From the NCBI GenBank assembly GCA_030762935.1, contig CM060883.1:31180501-31244500 (forward strand): a stretch of DNA of 64,000 nt. Reading direction: 5' to 3'. Both the position numbers and the translations under genes were made by a program. The notes beneath the pieces were generated by a model, which made no database searches, was not told the origin of the DNA, and was given only the letters and a program-made list of their open reading frames with translations. Below, piece after piece: positions 41,700 through 52,607 of the stretch. This stretch comes from Hymenopus coronatus. Its lineage: Eukaryota; Arthropoda; Insecta; Mantodea; Hymenopodidae. How positions within the stretch are numbered: position 1 is the stretch's first letter; each line of letters opens with the position of its first letter.

Positions 41700-42371
41700 T
41701 TGTAAAATAAATTAAAATCTAGAATCTATCGTAATGATTGCCTCGGGTAGCTGGAAAGGAAAACCCCATTACTGGAAGATTCCTTGTAAACACTTGTTTC
41801 AGTGCATCCAAGTTTGAGAACTGACCATAGGGGTACATAGGAAAATTATAACTGTTCAGTTTGCAGTGTTGTAACGAGTTATCCTTCAGCTGCTGCAACA
41901 GATTGGTAATCAGGGAAAGCCTTCATTTGTTTCACAAGTCATTGTTGACTCCTCGAGAGTGGGGCAAATGTATCATGAATATCGGTCAGTGAGCAATCCT
42001 GTTTACAAACTCAGCGTCATCTGGCAAGCGGCATGTTTCAGGACGAAAGTTGTTATGGATTCATTCCTTAACTATCTCACCAGAGTGCACCATTTTCTTT
42101 TGCCAAATTAGAGTTGACTTGTTGTGTATAATAGAACTGTAGCGAAATTGTATGGAATTTCTATATTTTAAATGAATGACTTGCAGCGGTAATGGAAGAT
42201 GAATAAACACAGGTGGGAGGTGAAAAAGTGCAAATTATTTTATATTTAGTACAGAACAATGCGTATAACACGTAAATATATCTCATTTTTTCCGCTTACT
42301 AAGCACAAATTTCAGGGTCTGTTTTCAACGGCCTTGAGTTATACCTCTGCGTTTTTTTTTTCCTTTCTTTT
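41700..42371. other. Unassigned sequence
   Basis: A short stretch (AAAACCCCATTACTGGAAGA TTCC near 41763) resembles 5799-5830 in the variant-tail S1. Otherwise nothing recognised. Confidence 0.35.
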
Positions 42372-42598
42372 GTTTGATAGTGTTTAACGCCTATACTACT
42401 TCTATGGACCGCAGATGATGACACATGGAATGAAGATGGAGCACCGGTGGAATGTGATGGCGGGAAACCGGATAACCGGGAGAAAACCCGCCCTTCCGCC
42501 GCTTTTGTACACCAGAAATCCCACATCGCCTGTGATTGAACCCGGATCACCTAAGAGAGAGGCGAGTGGTCTAACTCTCAGCTACGACGCGCAGCTAT
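42372..42598 (-). mobile_element. S2 SINE
   Basis: TTTGATAGTGTTTAACGCCT, GACACATGGAATGAAGATGG AGCACCGGTGG, CGCCGCTTTTGTACACCAGA AATCCC, GATTGAACCCGGATCACC and GAGGCGAGTGGTCTAACTCT CAGC at the head. Confidence 0.88.
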
Positions 42599-42651
42599 GT
42601 CTCGGCTGTGTTTGCATACATCGTTCCACCTATATAAGGCAGAACAGAGGA

Positions 42652-42950
42652 TAAATGGAAATGGCGTGTTATTTATGGACGCTTATTAACTGCTGTGGTT
42701 CCCAGCGTCCCATTCTAAATTGGGCGTGAAAGACCGCTTAATTTTGCTCAGAGGCCTCTCCTATCAGGCTTGAGGTTCTTTTACGTGCCGTAAATCTACG
42801 ACACGGGACCCACGGCTTTACTTCCCTTCCGAAGGAAGCCATGCTCAGGATTTTTACACCCAAAACATCCATCGTCCTCCGCCGGGTTTGAACCCGCGAC
42901 CTTGGGTATATGAAGTTAACATGATAACCATTACACCACGGAGGGCGACT
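42652..42950 (-). mobile_element. S1 SINE, full length, with 11-bp TSD
   Basis: Perfect duplication AGAACAGAGGA at 42641-42651 and 42951-42961. Contains every S1 block from GTTATTTATGGACGC to CATTACACCACGGAGGGCGA CT. Confidence 0.93.
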
Positions 42951-42961
42951 AGAACAGAGGA

Positions 42962-43449
42962 GTGTCAACCATGTGACCTGTTACGTAAACAACCAAACAT
43001 CTAAGAGCGAGTATAATAGCCATCGTAAAAACATCGTGTCATTTTAATCATGACATAACATAGGAAATAGAAGAAAAAACAAACTGCAAATACTAGATCA
43101 TCACATCTTCCTCAACGCTGATACACATATTTGACTCTCCATTCTGTATTTAAATAGCTGTGAAATGCTATAGAATAAATGTGTACTTGTTATTCCTTAA
43201 AAACAAATTGTGTGTTTGTGAGTTGAACGTTTTTTCACAGCACGAGAATGCACATGAAATATTAATATGTAATGCGTTTGAACGTTATCATATAACACTG
43301 CCTTATTGAATATGAACGTAACATACTTTTCCATGATATATGAGACGCTAGGGGCATATATCATTTTAAGTAGTTTGCCAGGGTTACTTCCACCATAATT
43401 TTTCTCCTATCTGTTACGACGCATTTGTTTCGCTTATCACTAACTGCGA
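42962..43449. other. Unassigned AT-rich sequence
   Basis: Nothing recognised. Confidence 0.4.
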
Positions 43450-43545
43450 TGTATTTTATTTTCTCTACCACGAGTATGCACATAGTAGGTAGAGAAGGTA
43501 TTGTATTCCATGTCGGGATTTCCCCCTAAAGTATCATTAGAAACA
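43450..43545 (-). mobile_element. HLR 3'-end fragment, reverse (split)
   Basis: ATTTTCTCTACCACGAGTAT GCACATAGTAGGTAGAGAAG GTATTG and GTCGGGATTTCCCC. Interrupted by the deleted forward HLR that follows. Confidence 0.8.
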
Positions 43546-43905
43546 ATCTGATGTATACCACTCACATGACGTTCTCTACATCTCTGCAACAAATTATTCT
43601 TAAAACGCTTATACTTCTATTTACTTCATGTTAATCACAAAACATTAGCAGAATCAGTCTTATTACTTGCTTCCTTGTAAGTTGAAGCGAAATGAGGACG
43701 TACCACAGGTTAAAGTGGTAGTCAAAAGCTGGTTGCTATGTCACACACGGATACACACATACACGGACCTTTTTCCGAAAATGATTTTTTTAGATAAAGG
43801 AGACCCTAAAACATATTTCCGGTGAAATCTCGGTATCGAATTTTTTGGTGGAGTACAATACCTTCTCTATACACTATGTACATAGTACGTATAGAGGAAA
43901 TAAAA
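43546..43905 (+). mobile_element. Internally deleted HLR (about 0.36 kb)
   Basis: Both termini are intact: CAATCTGATGTATACCACTC ACATGACGTTCTCTAC and CTATGTACATAGTACGTATA GAGGAAATAAAAA. The middle jumps from AGCTGGTTGCTATGTC to ACACACGGATACACAC, losing about 0.56 kb including the hairpin block. It sits inside a reverse HLR. Confidence 0.9.
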
Positions 43906-44003
43906 AGTCCATGTGTGTGTGTGTATATGTGTGTCCACGTCTGTCTATAAACAGCATAACTCAAAAACAAAAGTCCTTTAAGTATCAAACTTAGCATTTA
44001 ATC
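43906..44003 (-). mobile_element. HLR fragment, reverse, continuing after insertion
   Basis: TCCATGTGTGTGTGTGTATA, ATAAACAGCATAACTCAAAA AC and CTTTAAGTATCAAACTTAGC ATTTAA; in normal order this follows the segment at 43450-43545. Confidence 0.8.
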
Positions 44004-44304
44004 CTTTTGCTGTCAAGCTAAAATACTATGCAACTTCAACTGTCAGTCCTAAGTACGTTGAAATGTTGAAGTTTTACGCACATTTTTCCAGTCATCTCGT
44101 TTTCGAAATGTTGAGTTGAGATTTTTCCCAATGGATGTTACTGTTTCGCATTTCCATAAACTTTTTAGGACGTTACTCGTGTCGTTATGTGTTAAAATAT
44201 TTCAATTATTAAATTGTAGTTTTTAAGTTTTCAATTTATAATTTAAGTTCATTTTTACACTTAAAATATTACCAAATCCTAATTTTGCTATTATTGTTCA
44301 ATTT
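44004..44304. other. Unassigned AT-rich sequence
   Basis: Nothing recognised. Confidence 0.4.
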
Positions 44305-45150
44305 ATATTACTTTATCTACCATACTATGTACATACTGTATAGAGAAGCTATTATATTGCACCCAAAAATTCGATACCATGATTTATCCGTAAATATACG
44401 TTTTGGTGTCCCCTGAGTCCAAAAAAGGCAATTTTAGAAAAAGGGCTGTGAGTGTGTCTGTGGATAGACAGCTCAAAAACGAAAAGTCCGTTAAATATCA
44501 AACTTCTATTTAAGTTCAGTATCTTCCAAGGATGCCACCAGAATATTTTCAAGAACCCCCCCCCCCCAACACCCAACTACTTTTTCAGGGAAAAATTTTC
44601 CAAATTTTTATCTCAAAATGTCTCTAACGATTTTATTAAAATACTGTATATTAAAGACATTAGCAAGACAATTAAAATGTATATCTTACATTTTCTAGGA
44701 ATGGCTGAAGAACCTCTTTATTCTGGATGGCTTTTGCATAACTGGTATACTATAAGAGATAAAAACTTACACTAAAAATGTAGCTATCGTTAAAACAAGC
44801 AATTTATGTGATATGCATTTTCTTAGTGGAGTTGACCGTTTCCAAAATATTCCTTTTTATTAGTTTCAGTTTCAAAATACTTAAACCTTTCTCATACGGG
44901 AACTTCTCAACTCCTAGCTATGCAAAGAGTCGGAAATTAAATCCCATAGCAACCAATTTTTAAGACATTTGATTATCGCTTTAGCCTAGTGTATTCCCTT
45001 AATTCCCTTCTAGTTACAAGAAAGCAAATTATAAGACCATTTTGCTAATATTTATCTCGATGAACAGGAAGTAGATAAAAGAAAAAGTTTTTTAATAACA
45101 ATTTATTACAAATATGCAGAGAAAGTCATGTGAATGGAACACACCAGACT
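44305..45150 (-). mobile_element. HLR, full-length reverse copy
   Basis: TTACTTTATCTACCATACTA TGTACATACTGTATAGAGAA, GATACCATGATTTATCCGT, a shortened GTGAGTGTGTCTGTGG microsatellite, CCCCCCCCAACACCCAACTA, TTAGCCTAGTGTATTCCCTT and GAGAAAGTCATGTGAATGGA ACACACCAGA. Confidence 0.92.
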
Positions 45151-45291
45151 ATTTATATTATGTAGGTTGTATGTTTAAAATTATGTAAATGGCGTGGATT
45201 GTTTGCTTGCACGGATATTTAAAAATATTTTCTTGGCAGAGCCATTCATCACCTATGTTCTAAAAAGCACCTAGGATGCAGATCTTTTTCT

Positions 45292-46175
45292 CAATTTTTA
45301 CTTTCTCTATACGCACTATGTACATAATGTATAGAGAAGGTATAACACTCCACCCAAAAATTCGATACCGAGATTTCACTTGAAATATACGTTTTAGGGT
45401 CCCCAGTATCCAAAAAAAGTATTTTCAGAAAAAGGTCCATGTGTGTGTGCGTGTGTGTGTGTGTCCGTGTAGTCTGTGAACACGATAACTCAAAAACGAA
45501 ATGTCGGTAAAATACCAAACTTTGTATTTAAGTTTAGTATCTTCCAGGAATGCGACACGAAGATTTTGAGAAAAATCCCCCCACCGCAAACTACGCTTTA
45601 CATGGAAAAAATGTTGAAAATTTTAATTTTCTCAAAAATGGCTCTAACGATTTTGATTAAAATATCGTATATTAAAAATATTTACCTGACAAATAAAATG
45701 TATATTTTGAATTTTCTGGGAATAGCCTCTGAAGACTACCTTGTTCTGGATGAATTTTACGGAGTTTTGCATAACTGCTAAACCATAAGAGATGGACAAA
45801 CACTTACCACACAAAAAAGTAGAGCACATTAAAACACACAATTTATGTCATATACATTTTTTCGTGGAATCGGTCGTTTTTAAGATATTCCTTGGTTTTT
45901 TGTTTCAGCTTTGAAAAACTTATACTTTTCTCATGCAGGAATTTGTCAATATACATACAAAGGAACTTCAGTCACATAGAAACAAGCTTTTGAATATCAC
46001 TTTAACCTGTGGTACTCCCTTATCTTACTTCTGCTTACAAAGACGCAAGTAATAAGACTATTTCTGCTAATTTTTTCTCGATTAGAATGAAGTAAGTAGA
46101 AGCATAAGCTGTTTAACAATAATTTGTTGCAGACATGTAGAGAAAGTCATTTGAATGGAACACATCACATTTTTA
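45292..46175 (-). mobile_element. HLR, full-length reverse copy
   Basis: TTTTTACTTTCTCTATACGC ACTATGTACATAATGTATAG to GAGAAAGTCATTTGAATGGA ACACATCACATTTTTA. ATTTTTA occurs at both junctions, which could be element ends or a short target duplication. Confidence 0.93.
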
Positions 46176-46286
46176 CACACGTTCTCTTCCCATCCTTACA
46201 AGACCACAAGACATTCTTTCCTTGGTTCCACGCAGTTTCAGTGTCCATGTCAGTGCCACCTATTGCCATTATCGTAATCATCACTA

Positions 46287-46570
46287 TGAAAAAATAGCGT
46301 GTTATTTATGGACGCTCTTTAACTACTGTCCCGTTCTAAATTGGACGTGAAAGACCGCTTAATTTTGCTCAGAGGCCTCTCTATCAGGCTTGAGGTTCTT
46401 TTACGTGCCATAAATCTACGACACGGGACCAACGGCTTTACTTCCCTTCCGAAGGAAGCCATGCTAAGGATTTTTACACCCGAAAAAATCCATCGCCCTC
46501 CGTCGTGTTTGAACCCGCGACCTTGCGTATGTGAAGTCAGCATGGTAACCATTACACCACGGAGGCCGAC
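46287..46570 (-). mobile_element. S1 SINE with 10-bp TSD
   Basis: Perfect duplication ATCATCACTA at 46277-46286 and 46571-46580. A short deletion in the tail (after CTTTAACTACTG) removes the GTGGTTCCCAGCG block; the rest is standard. Confidence 0.93.
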
Positions 46571-46580
46571 ATCATCACTA

Positions 46581-47079
46581 AGAGAAATATCCATAAATAT
46601 TGTTTTCTAGTAATGCTGTCTCAATTTCATCCTCTATCAATTAGCTCTTGAATTCATTATATCTTTTTGTGATCTACAGTAATTAGAAAAATAAACAACA
46701 TACAAACAAAACAAAAAACATTATTATCAACGCGCAGTTTAAATGTCGTAGATTACATACAGGTAAGCACTAACTGTATCTTTTGCATGAATTGTAAGCT
46801 ATTTGAACGTGAAAACGAACCTCAGTGGATCGGATCGAATATTGACACCCAAAGATTAGGCAATTCAGAATATTTCAAGGAAGCGACAAGAAAATTAAAA
46901 AAAAAAAAATGCTCAACAAAAACTATATAAATAAAACAGCTTTTCAAATGGGAATTTGTGATTCGCCTTTCTTTCTTCTGGTGGAGAAAAGAGAACAGCA
47001 TTTCAAGCTGCATTGTATCCGCTTACTCCACTTATAGAAGAAATAAACATGAAATAAAATAACGTTTGCTATTTGTTTT
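46581..47079. other. Unassigned AT-rich sequence
   Basis: No element or exon recognised. Confidence 0.4.
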
Positions 47080-47288
47080 TTTTAGTAGTGTTTAACGCAC
47101 GCTTTTATTACTTTTGTCACTGATGATTAATTAAATGAAGATGGAGCACCGGTGAAATGTGATGGCGGGGGATACCGGAGAAAACCCGCCCCTGCGCCGC
47201 TTTTTTCACCACATGCTATCGCTTGGAATCAAACCTGCGCCGTCTAGGTGAGAGTCGAGTGGTCTAACCACTCGGTCACGGCGCGGCT
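47080..47288 (-). mobile_element. S2 SINE
   Basis: TAGTGTTTAACGCACGCTTT TATTAC, AAATGAAGATGGAGCACCGG TG, CCCGCCCCTGCGCCGC, TCGAGTGGTCTAACCACTCG GTCACGGCGCGGC. It adjoins a reverse HLR fragment. Confidence 0.88.
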
Positions 47289-47400
47289 AATTGCTAATTG
47301 GTTATTTTGATAGCATGAAGTATTTAGCAGTTTGATAAAAATGGTTTGTTGTAGGATAGGCAGAGAGAGTTATTCGAATGTAACACATTAGATTTTTACT
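47289..47400 (-). mobile_element. HLR 5'-end fragment, reverse
   Basis: TAGCATGAAGTATTTAGCAG to AGAGAGAGTTATTCGAATGT AACACATTAGATTTTTACTT TCC. Confidence 0.75.
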
Positions 47401-47587
47401 TTCCTAAGTAAACTGCATGCCCGTACCCAGCAAATATTCGGGGTCATAACTAGATTTAAACTTGGCAGTGCCCTACACAATTACTTTTTCCATCTAAATC
47501 TAATTCTAGCAGTATTACAATTTTCCCATATTGGTTTGTTAAAAATTTAAATAAATAAAACGAGCCTAAATTTCGTTGGATATGAAC

Positions 47588-48543
47588 TCCTCTACATACA
47601 GCCCTGGTATAGTACTAAGTAGAGGAAGTATTGTATTCAACCCAATTATTATTCGATGTCGAGATTTCAGGCAAATATTATTTTTCAGGCCTCCTGAATC
47701 TAGAAAAAGTTATGTCGCTGTATTTGTGAACATCATAACTCAAAAACGAAGGTCGATTAAATATCATATTAATATATTTAAGTTCTGCATTTTCCATGAT
47801 TATGACACACAATTTTTCAAGAAATCCCCCCTCACACATCCCAAACTACCAATAACATGGAATATTTCGGAAATTGTAAAATATATATTTGACTTTGATT
47901 GTGTGTTTTGACGAGATATACAATTTTTGTTAAGTAAGTTGTTTATCTCTTACGGTTTATCAAAGTCATCCAAAATGAAGGGACTTCAGAGGCTATTCCC
48001 AGAAAATTCAAGATAAACACATAATTTGTCGTAAGATGTCTTAAACATGCGGTATTTTAATAAAAATCGTTAAAAACATTTTTGAGAAAATCGAAAAACT
48101 TTCCAACTAAAATCTAGTTGGGGATGCTGAATTTTCTTGAAGCTTTCTTATAGCATCCTTGAAAGATGCTGAACTTAAATACCAAGTTTGGTATTAAACG
48201 GATTTTTCGTTTTAGAATTATCCTGTTCACACACACACACACATACACACACGCACGCGCACACGCGCACGAACACGCACACACAGGTGCATTTTTTTAA
48301 AAATGTTATTTTTTTCTTTTGGGGGGAGGGATTTAAAGGGTCCCCAAACATCTATTTCCGGTGAAATCTTCGTATCGAATTTTTGGGTGGAATAATATAT
48401 GCATTCTATATATGCTTTACTGTTTTTTTTTTTTTTTTTTGTTTTTTTTAAACAGAAGTCCTCAGAATTCGCAGCATCAACATTTTAGAGAGGAAGGTAA
48501 TACCTCTGCTACCTACTATGTGCGTGGTAGAGAAAGATAAAAG
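47588..48543. mobile_element. Palindromic HLR (3' end to 3' end)
   Basis: 47588-47878 is reverse: CTAAGTAGAGGAAGTATTGT ATTC, TCGATGTCGAGATTTCAGG, TCATAACTCAAAAACGAAGG, CCCAAACTACCAATAACATG GAA. From about 47879 it is forward: GATTGTGTGTTTTGACGAGA TA, CTCTTACGGTTTA, CTATTCCCAGAAAATTCAAG AT, AAATACCAAGTTTGGTATTA, CA tract, TTTCCGGTGAAATCTTCGTA, and after a T-rich expansion CTACTATGTGCGTGGTAGAG AAAGATAAAAG. Both outer ends are 3' ends. Confidence 0.82.
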
Positions 48544-48689
48544 TCTCATGTTTTAAATTCACATTAGTCAAATGCTTAAGAACTGATCTTTATATCAGGA
48601 GCCTAAAGTTGTACACTGTTTCCATGCAATCGCGAGCAACACGATCGAAATGATTTTATAATGGAATGAACAAATCGAACATTTAATAA

Positions 48690-49195
48690 TGATTATCTCG
48701 GAAATATCTAACGCAACAAAAAGTTATTTAATAGAAATTGTATGTTTTAAAGAGCTCTGCACTTTTTGTGGAATGCGTTTACGCTAACGCGTAACGTTTA
48801 CCAGTTATACAAATTATACATAAATATCTTCCACATAAAGAATACTTCACAGGATATTCCTAGGAAGTTCAAGATATACATTTTATTGTTATCTGAATAT
48901 CTTTAATTGGTGACATTTCATTAAAAATCCTTAGAGCCATTTTAAGAAAACCAATAATTTCAAAAACTCTTCCATATAAAGGGTAGTTGGTGATCAGGAG
49001 GGAATTTCTTGAAAATAGTTGTGTTGCATCTTTGAAAGTTACTAAACATAAATATTGGGTGTAAACTTTCTTCATGTAGAGAGTAGTTTGGGGTGGGGGA
49101 TTTTCCTCGAAATCCTCGTGTCACATGCTCGTAAAATACCTAACCTAAATACCAGATTTGGTATTAAACGGTCTTTTCGTTTTTGAGCTATGCTG

Positions 49196-49234
<39 letters not shown>

Positions 49235-49376
49235 TCACTCACACACTTATTGACTTTTTTCTAAAAATGTATTTTTGGTTAAGGGGGTCTCAAAACACAT
49301 GCATATTTCCGGTGAAATTTCGGAATGGTATTCCTTCTCTATGCACTATTATTTAGTACGCATAGAGAAAGTAAAA
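48690..49376 (+). mobile_element. HLR copy, middle and 3' part, with internal duplication
   Basis: CTCGGAAATATCTAACGCAA to ACTATTATTTAGTACGCATA GAGAAAGTAAAAC. The GTAAAGGGTAGTT..GGG block occurs twice (about 48985 and 49078), so a roughly 90-bp internal segment was duplicated. CA tract at 49198-49228 followed by (TCAC)n. Confidence 0.87.
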
Positions 49377-49880
49377 CGCTTTTAAACTTGTGGCACCGTC
49401 CTTTTTTTAACGAATAAATATTTGTTGATATGGTTAATAACGCTGCGATATACCACATTCCAGTAGTAAATAAACACTTTTTTTGTTTGACTGCAGCAAA
49501 TACTTGTAAATGACAAAATTAAAACTGACAATTACAGTAAAACTGGCGCATATATTGCCAATATTTAGGCAATTACGAACTTTTACAAATTATAGAAACA
49601 GATCAGTTTTTAGTGTTATGTTAGTTACTCTTAGAACTGCTGGGACCTTCAAGACTTCTAGGCATATAAATTCAATTATAACTTCAAATTATATATTTTA
49701 CACCCACATACACACAATTCCGTAGCTTCACAAAATTTTACCTATGGCCATGTCAGATGTCTTAGATGAAATAAATTGGAGGTTAAGTTTGAGCCATTCA
49801 CCAAGAGTTTTAGTTCGTTATTTATTTCGCATTGCAGAGCGCGATGACGGTACGGTTATAGCAGGCCGTGAAAAACCAAT
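49377..49880. other. Unassigned AT-rich sequence
   Basis: No element recognised. Confidence 0.4.
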
Positions 49881-50040
49881 ATTATTGTTATAATTTTAAT
49901 TGTTTTCTCACAGAAACCGTGTGTAGGACAGGAGTTGGATAGGTAGAGTCAGACTGAAAAATGCAATTGTCAGACTCAACTATCCAACTCCTGTCGTACA
50001 CTCGGTTTCTGTGAGAAAACAATTAAAGTTATCACAATTG
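49881..50040. repeat. Long inverted repeat, ~70-bp arms
   Basis: Left arm TTTTCTCACAGAAACCG..G..AGGACAGGAGTTGGATAG faces right arm CTATCCAACTCCTGTC..ACACTCGGTTTCTGTGAGAA; the outer parts (ATTGTTATAATTTTAATTG and CAATTAAAGTTATCACAAT) also pair. The loop is about 10-15 bases near AAAATGCAATTG. Pairing is near-perfect over the inner 55 bases. The GGAGTTGGATAGGTAGAGTC motif is shared with 1752-1775, so the arm derives from the S9 family. Confidence 0.9.
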
Positions 50041-50200
50041 TCCATAATAGTTGGCTGTGCTATAAATCTTGGGACTTAAAGTACTTACAACATTTTAAGT
50101 CGCTATTTGGATTGTGATCGCAAACTATTTTGAGATCACCTTGTGGTTTACCGGGAAACATGCGAGTCAGTTGAGAAATTCAATGCTATGCCGGCATTGT
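50041..50200 (-). mobile_element. S9-related repeat, partial
   Basis: AGTTGGCTGTGCTATAAATC, ACTTACAACATTTTAAGTCG, TATTTTGAGATCACCTTGTG, AAACATGCGAGTCAGTTGAG AAATTCAATGC. The same blocks, partly reordered, occur at 38650-38790 and 1885-1910. Confidence 0.65.
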
Positions 50201-50223
50201 TATTGTGTGATGTATTTTGAGAA

Positions 50224-50326
50224 AATGGCAGATTTTGACAATTATGATATTCTTAGAGCTACGAAAGAAGCAGAATCAAATTTACTATCTGCAAAATCCG
50301 AAAAGTTTATGTGGAGAAGTTTATGA
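50224..50326 (+). pseudogene. Possible fragment of a recombinase-like or other repeated gene
   Basis: An open stretch reads MADFDNYDILRATKEAE followed by LLSAKSEK, then a likely frameshift into VYEM. From general memory it resembles N-termini of a tyrosine-recombinase-like family dispersed in arthropod genomes, but I can see no catalytic residues. The following 150 bases have no long frame. Very tentative. Confidence 0.22.
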
Positions 50327-50329
50327 GAT

Positions 50330-51771
50330 GCTGTCTGTTGATCAGTGATGACATTAATATCGTGAATTATTTTGGCGAGCGTAAAGTTGGAAAAAATTAC
50401 GCTTGTGTTTTACGCTTGCTGCACTTCTTTGCGAGTGGATTCCATATAAATCAATTTTGCGATCTGAAATGAACGCATTGCTACTCAATTAAAAAAATTA
50501 TTTAAAGACAGAAATTCCTTGTTTTGCAGCTTAACATTCCCTCAAGAAGTAGGCAACATTATTTAAAGGCACGATTTTTTTTTTTTTTTTTTTTTAGTTT
50601 AAAATGCAAGTAAACGCAAACTAAATTTCACGGTAATCTAGATACACAGACGAAAGACCACATACGTCTCAGGGGGTGTTGTTTGAATACAGTTGGTTAA
50701 ACTGTTTTCACTCAGCGTTTATATGTTACATTGTTACCAAATAACCTCTACGTCTGTGTAGGTTTGTTTTGTTGTTAAACGTCAAGTGTTAAACGTGAAG
50801 TCGAGGTTATTAAAGTGCAAAGACGTGTTTTGTGATTAGTGCACAAAGAATGAATAGCAAGGCGAGGACGCGTATTTCGAAATGTTGCGGATCAACACCC
50901 GTACAACAGTGCATTGCCTTCATTCTGTGCCACAAGAAAGGATATCCCAGGTTATATAATTTGAATTTTGTAAATAAATTTGTACATTAATTTTGAAAGT
51001 CCGGGCTAACAGTGACACACCATTCGAAACTGCTACTATGTCAACATTTATTAAATTCTAAAACTATTTTGTTAAAAAACCCTGGGAGTGAAATTTTGTC
51101 TACAATCGATAAAAACCGATAAAATTGCTTTTCTAATACAAATAATTGTCGGAACCTTTGGATGTCTATAGAGAATTAACATTTACTATCCTTCCCTTGC
51201 TTTTGGCTCTACAATAATTTAAATATCATATAATGCACCCGTTTCCTTCCGTACTGTTACATTAACAGCGTTTTTCTCAAAACTACATTTCGACACTTTA
51301 AAATGGTCCACGCGTCTTAGTTTTTGTATAAATACAACTGAACTTCTCAGAATGTTAAGAAGTAGGTATTTATTGTAATATTACAAAGGATAAAATAATC
51401 ATAGCACGAATGACAATTATAAAACAATTGTTTATGAAAAACATATTAATTTAAAACAAATTGTAATAATTCAGCAATCAAAGCTATTGAAATATCACCG
51501 TTTAATGTTTGTGTGTATGTGTTTGTTTATTTGCTTCAAAGCTCCAATTCAGAAAATAACAATCATTTTTCTCAAATTTTGAGACACATGGGAAATTTTG
51601 AGTACTGTGCGATATATTTACCTGATAAAATTTATAACATTTCATTCCTGCCCCTTAATAACCAGATTACTTACAAAATATGCGTAAGTTTCATAGCAGA
51701 TGTCTATTATAGTCATAGCCATCTGACTTCTTTGAAGTCAAACAGAAATAATGTTGTGTCCCCCCCTTTAT
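50330..51771. other. 1.4 kb without recognised element
   Basis: AT-rich with a T20 run at about 50576-50595 that could mark a SINE tail I cannot otherwise identify. No frame with a recognisable domain. Confidence 0.4.
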
Positions 51772-52008
51772 TTTATGGTTAGCTTAACGTCTTTTAATCT
51801 GGTTGGCCAATCCACAATGAATGACATCGATAAAATGATGCTCAAATTATCTTGGCATCCATAGAGCTCAGAGTTACTGAAAATTGTCTTTTCAGGATAA
51901 GGGAAAACCCCGAAAGAACTTTATCCGAATAACTCACCCCAAGTGAGGTTCGACCATTTAAATGTGAGGCAGACACGCTACTTCTACACAACCGAGGTGA
52001 GTTTGGAA
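51772..52008 (-). mobile_element. S3 SINE, diverged
   Basis: TTATGGTTAGCTTAACGTCT TTTAATCTGG, TCTTTTCAGGATAAGGGAAA ACCCCG, ACTCACCCCAAGTGAGGTTC GACC (damaged B box) and GCAGACACGCTACTTCTAC. Confidence 0.85.
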
Positions 52009-52249
52009 ATTGTTCATTTACCACTGGTACTTTACCATAATGTTGGACACATTTTCACCTAATATTTATTCGCTAAAATGTTTCTAATGTTAATATTGCA
52101 AGGGAACGATTCAAGTCCCATTTCACTAAGGTGATCTCAAAACTGTTGATATCCGCCCCTTCTACTTATCGTTCGCTAGTTCTCTGCAAGAGGCAATGCG
52201 TGATAAACTAGCTCCCTAGTATTGACGCTATGTGTGGGCAAACAACATC

Positions 52250-52487
52250 TAATTGGGCGTGAAAGGACGGCTAATTTTGTTCAAAGGTCCTTTTATCACG
52301 CTTTAGGTTCTCTTATGTGCTGTAAATCTACGACACGGGACCAACGGCTTTAAATCCTCCACAAAAGTAGCAATGCTAAGGAGTTTTACATCCGAAAAAA
52401 AAAAAAAAAATCCGTTTTCCTACGCCGCAGTTTAACCCGCGACCTTGGGAACCAGCGGCTAGCATATTTCACCTAGACCACGAACAA
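52250..52487 (-). mobile_element. S1 SINE, diverged, tail truncated
   Basis: AATTGGGCGTGAAAGGACGG, AATCTACGACACGGGACCAA CGGCTTTA, an A16 expansion near 52400 where others have AAAAAA, and CAGTTTAACCCGCGACCTTG GG. Confidence 0.85.
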
Positions 52488-52607
52488 TAAATAAATAAAT
52501 AATATGTATAGGTATATATATATATAGACATCATTATTTCTATTATTTTCATAACAACTATAATCGACTTATATATTTCACAAATCTTTATTTCGTTAAA
52601 CAATACA

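Noticed and set aside
42738..42968. Orientation bias of S1 (10 reverse, 3 forward)
   Set aside because: Too few copies to distinguish from chance, and duplicated copies are not independent.
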